A stretch of DNA of 6,213 bases from Pseudomonadota bacterium (GTDB lineage Bacteria; Pseudomonadota; Alphaproteobacteria; Rhizobiales; Devosiaceae), in contig JAEYZJ010000169.1 in assembly GCA_023430705.1 (NCBI GenBank), positions 1-6,213 on the forward strand. Direction: 5' to 3'. A model generated the notes under the pieces. It had not been told where the DNA came from and made no database searches. It saw only the letters and a program-made list of their open reading frames with translations. Positions 5,038 through 6,213 of this stretch are shown piece after piece. Position numbers and translations under genes: made by a program. Position 1 is the first letter of the stretch, and the number at the start of each line of letters is the position of its first letter.

Positions 5038-6213
5038 ATGGCATTGTTGAACGAGGACCGGCTGTTCGACGCCGAGCCCAGGGCGAGGGCGCTGGCGCAG
5101 GCGCTCCATGCCGGCATCAGGGACCTGCCGCTGGTGTCGCCGCATGGCCATACCGAGCCGCGCTGGTACGCCGAGAACGCACCCTTCCCCGATCCCGCGC
5201 AACTGCTGATCGTCCCCGACCACTATGTCTTCCGCATGCTCTACAGCCAGGGCATCCGGCTCGAGGACCTGGGCGTGCCGGCCACCGACGGCAGCCGGGT
5301 GGAGACCGACGGGCGCACGATCTGGCGGCTGTTCGCGCGCCACTACTACCTCTTCCGGGGCACGCCGACCCGCCTGTGGCTGGACCACACCCTGGCGACG
5401 CTGTTCGGCATCGAGGAGCGGCTCGGCGAGCACAATGCCGATGCGATCTACGACCGGATCGCCGAGTGCCTCGCCCGTGACGAGTATCGCCCCCGGGCTC
5501 TCTTCGAGCGCTTCAACCTCGAGGTCATTTCCACCACGGACGCCGCGACCGACGAGCTGAAGTGGCACCGGATGATTCGCGACAGCGGCTGGCAGGGCAG
5601 GGTGGTGCCCGCCTACCGCCCCGACGCGGTGGTCGACCCCGATTTCGCCGGCTTCGCCGCCGGTCTCGATCGCCTCGGCGAGCTGACCGGAGAGGATACC
5701 GGCCACTGGAACGGCTATCTCGAGGCGCACCGCAAGCGCCGCGCCTATTTCAGGGAGTTCGGCGCCACCTCCTCCGACCACGGCCATCCGACGGCGGAGA
5801 CCGCCAACCTCAACCCCAGGGAGGCCGGACACCTGTTCGACCGGGTGCGCAGCGGCAGGGCCGACGCGCGCGAGAAGGCGCTGTTCCGGGCCCAGATGCT
5901 GACCGAGATGGCCCGCATGTCGATCGACGACGGCCTGGTGCTGCAGATCCACCCGGGCGCCTGGCGCAACCATGCGCCCGGCATCCTGGCCCGTTTCGGC
6001 CGCGACAAGGGCTTCGATATCCCGACCCGCACCGACTATGTCGCGGGGCTGAAGCCGCTGCTGGATGCCGTCGGCACCGATCCGCGCCTCTCGATCATCC
6101 TCTTCACGCTCGACGAGAGCACCTATGCGCGCGAACTGGCGCCGCTCGCCGGCGTCTATCCCTCGCTGAAGCTGGGCCCGCCCTGGTGGTTCCACGACAG
6201 CCCCGAGGGCATG
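5038..6213 (+). CDS. uxaC: Glucuronate (uronate) isomerase, 3' partial
   Basis: The first 392 residues of an amidohydrolase-fold uronate isomerase, which interconverts D-glucuronate/D-fructuronate and D-galacturonate/D-tagaturonate at the start of hexuronate catabolism in the cytoplasm. Landmarks, with E. coli UxaC equivalents from memory: the metal-binding H-x-H at H36 and H38 (SPHGHTEP, versus YHCHLPP); DHYVFRML (versus DHYKWRAM); VISTTDAATDELKWH (versus VGTTDDPIDSLEHH); AYRPD (versus SWRPD); SDHGH; IHPGAWRNH (versus HIGALRNN); and PPWWFHDSPEGM (versus GWWFNDQKDGM). The frame is open at the window end. The family is usually about 465-470 aa, so roughly 75 residues are missing, including the late TDSR motif with the catalytic Asp. 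GGAGGAG (5025-5031), 6 nt before the ATG, is the strongest ribosome binding site in the window. Divergence from the E. coli enzyme is considerable, so the exact uronate preference is uncertain. Other uronate genes would be expected to the right. Confidence 0.85.
   Translation, partial: MALLNEDRLFDAEPRARALAQALHAGIRDLPLVSPHGHTEPRWYAENAPFPDPAQLLIVPDHYVFRMLYSQGIRLEDLGVPATDGSRVETDGRTIWRLFARHYYLFRGTPTRLWLDHTLATLFGIEERLGEHNADAIYDRIAECLARDEYRPRALFERFNLEVISTTDAATDELKWHRMIRDSGWQGRVVPAYRPDAVVDPDFAGFAAGLDRLGELTGEDTGHWNGYLEAHRKRRAYFREFGATSSDHGHPTAETANLNPREAGHLFDRVRSGRADAREKALFRAQMLTEMARMSIDDGLVLQIHPGAWRNHAPGILARFGRDKGFDIPTRTDYVAGLKPLLDAVGTDPRLSIILFTLDESTYARELAPLAGVYPSLKLGPPWWFHDSPEGM

Noticed and set aside
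4687..6195. A 502-aa minus-strand open frame opposite the uronate isomerase
   Set aside because: The plus strand has a strong ribosome binding site and conserved uronate isomerase motifs. The minus frame has no family features and overlaps the neighbouring gene.

Overview
The window reads as a chromosomal stretch of a high-GC Gram-negative bacterium, most likely an alphaproteobacterium. The core genes have strongly GC-biased third positions, with sampled lines reaching about 80% GC. The gene content also fits: an NDUFA9-like SDR protein, a small DUF1127-like protein, and a tRNA-Leu with an encoded CCA. No species can be assigned.

Left edge (1-760): the C-terminal part of a protein with a Schlafen-type AlbA_2 domain, running in from upstream and noticeably lower in GC than the rest. 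It is followed by a strong nested hairpin and then by the terminator of tRNA-Leu(CAG), which is on the minus strand. The 3' end of the tRNA points at the AlbA_2 gene, the usual geometry of a tRNA-associated genomic island edge. No integrase or att repeat is visible.

Middle (844-2337): a 200-bp gap with the tRNA promoter and another nested inverted repeat, then a plus-strand NDUFA9/Coq11-like NAD(P)-binding SDR protein. This gene converges, with a 4-bp gap, on a minus-strand 78-aa DUF1127-like gene. The DUF1127-like gene diverges from a YafY-type WYL regulator across a 91-bp gap holding two adjacent palindromes, probable operators.

Right (2338-4972): the WYL regulator is followed after 25 bp by a TetR-family regulator. 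Next comes a short RlmN/Cfr-type radical SAM methyltransferase. A near-perfect 26-bp palindrome overlaps its predicted promoter. The -10 box ends 6 nt before the ATG with no Shine-Dalgarno sequence, so the gene looks like a leaderless, TetR-controlled RlmN/Cfr paralogue. This is the most interesting part of the window.

Right edge (4973-6213): a glucuronate (uronate) isomerase gene with its own promoter-like sequence and a strong ribosome binding site, cut off by the window end. Its relation to the methyltransferase upstream is probably positional only.
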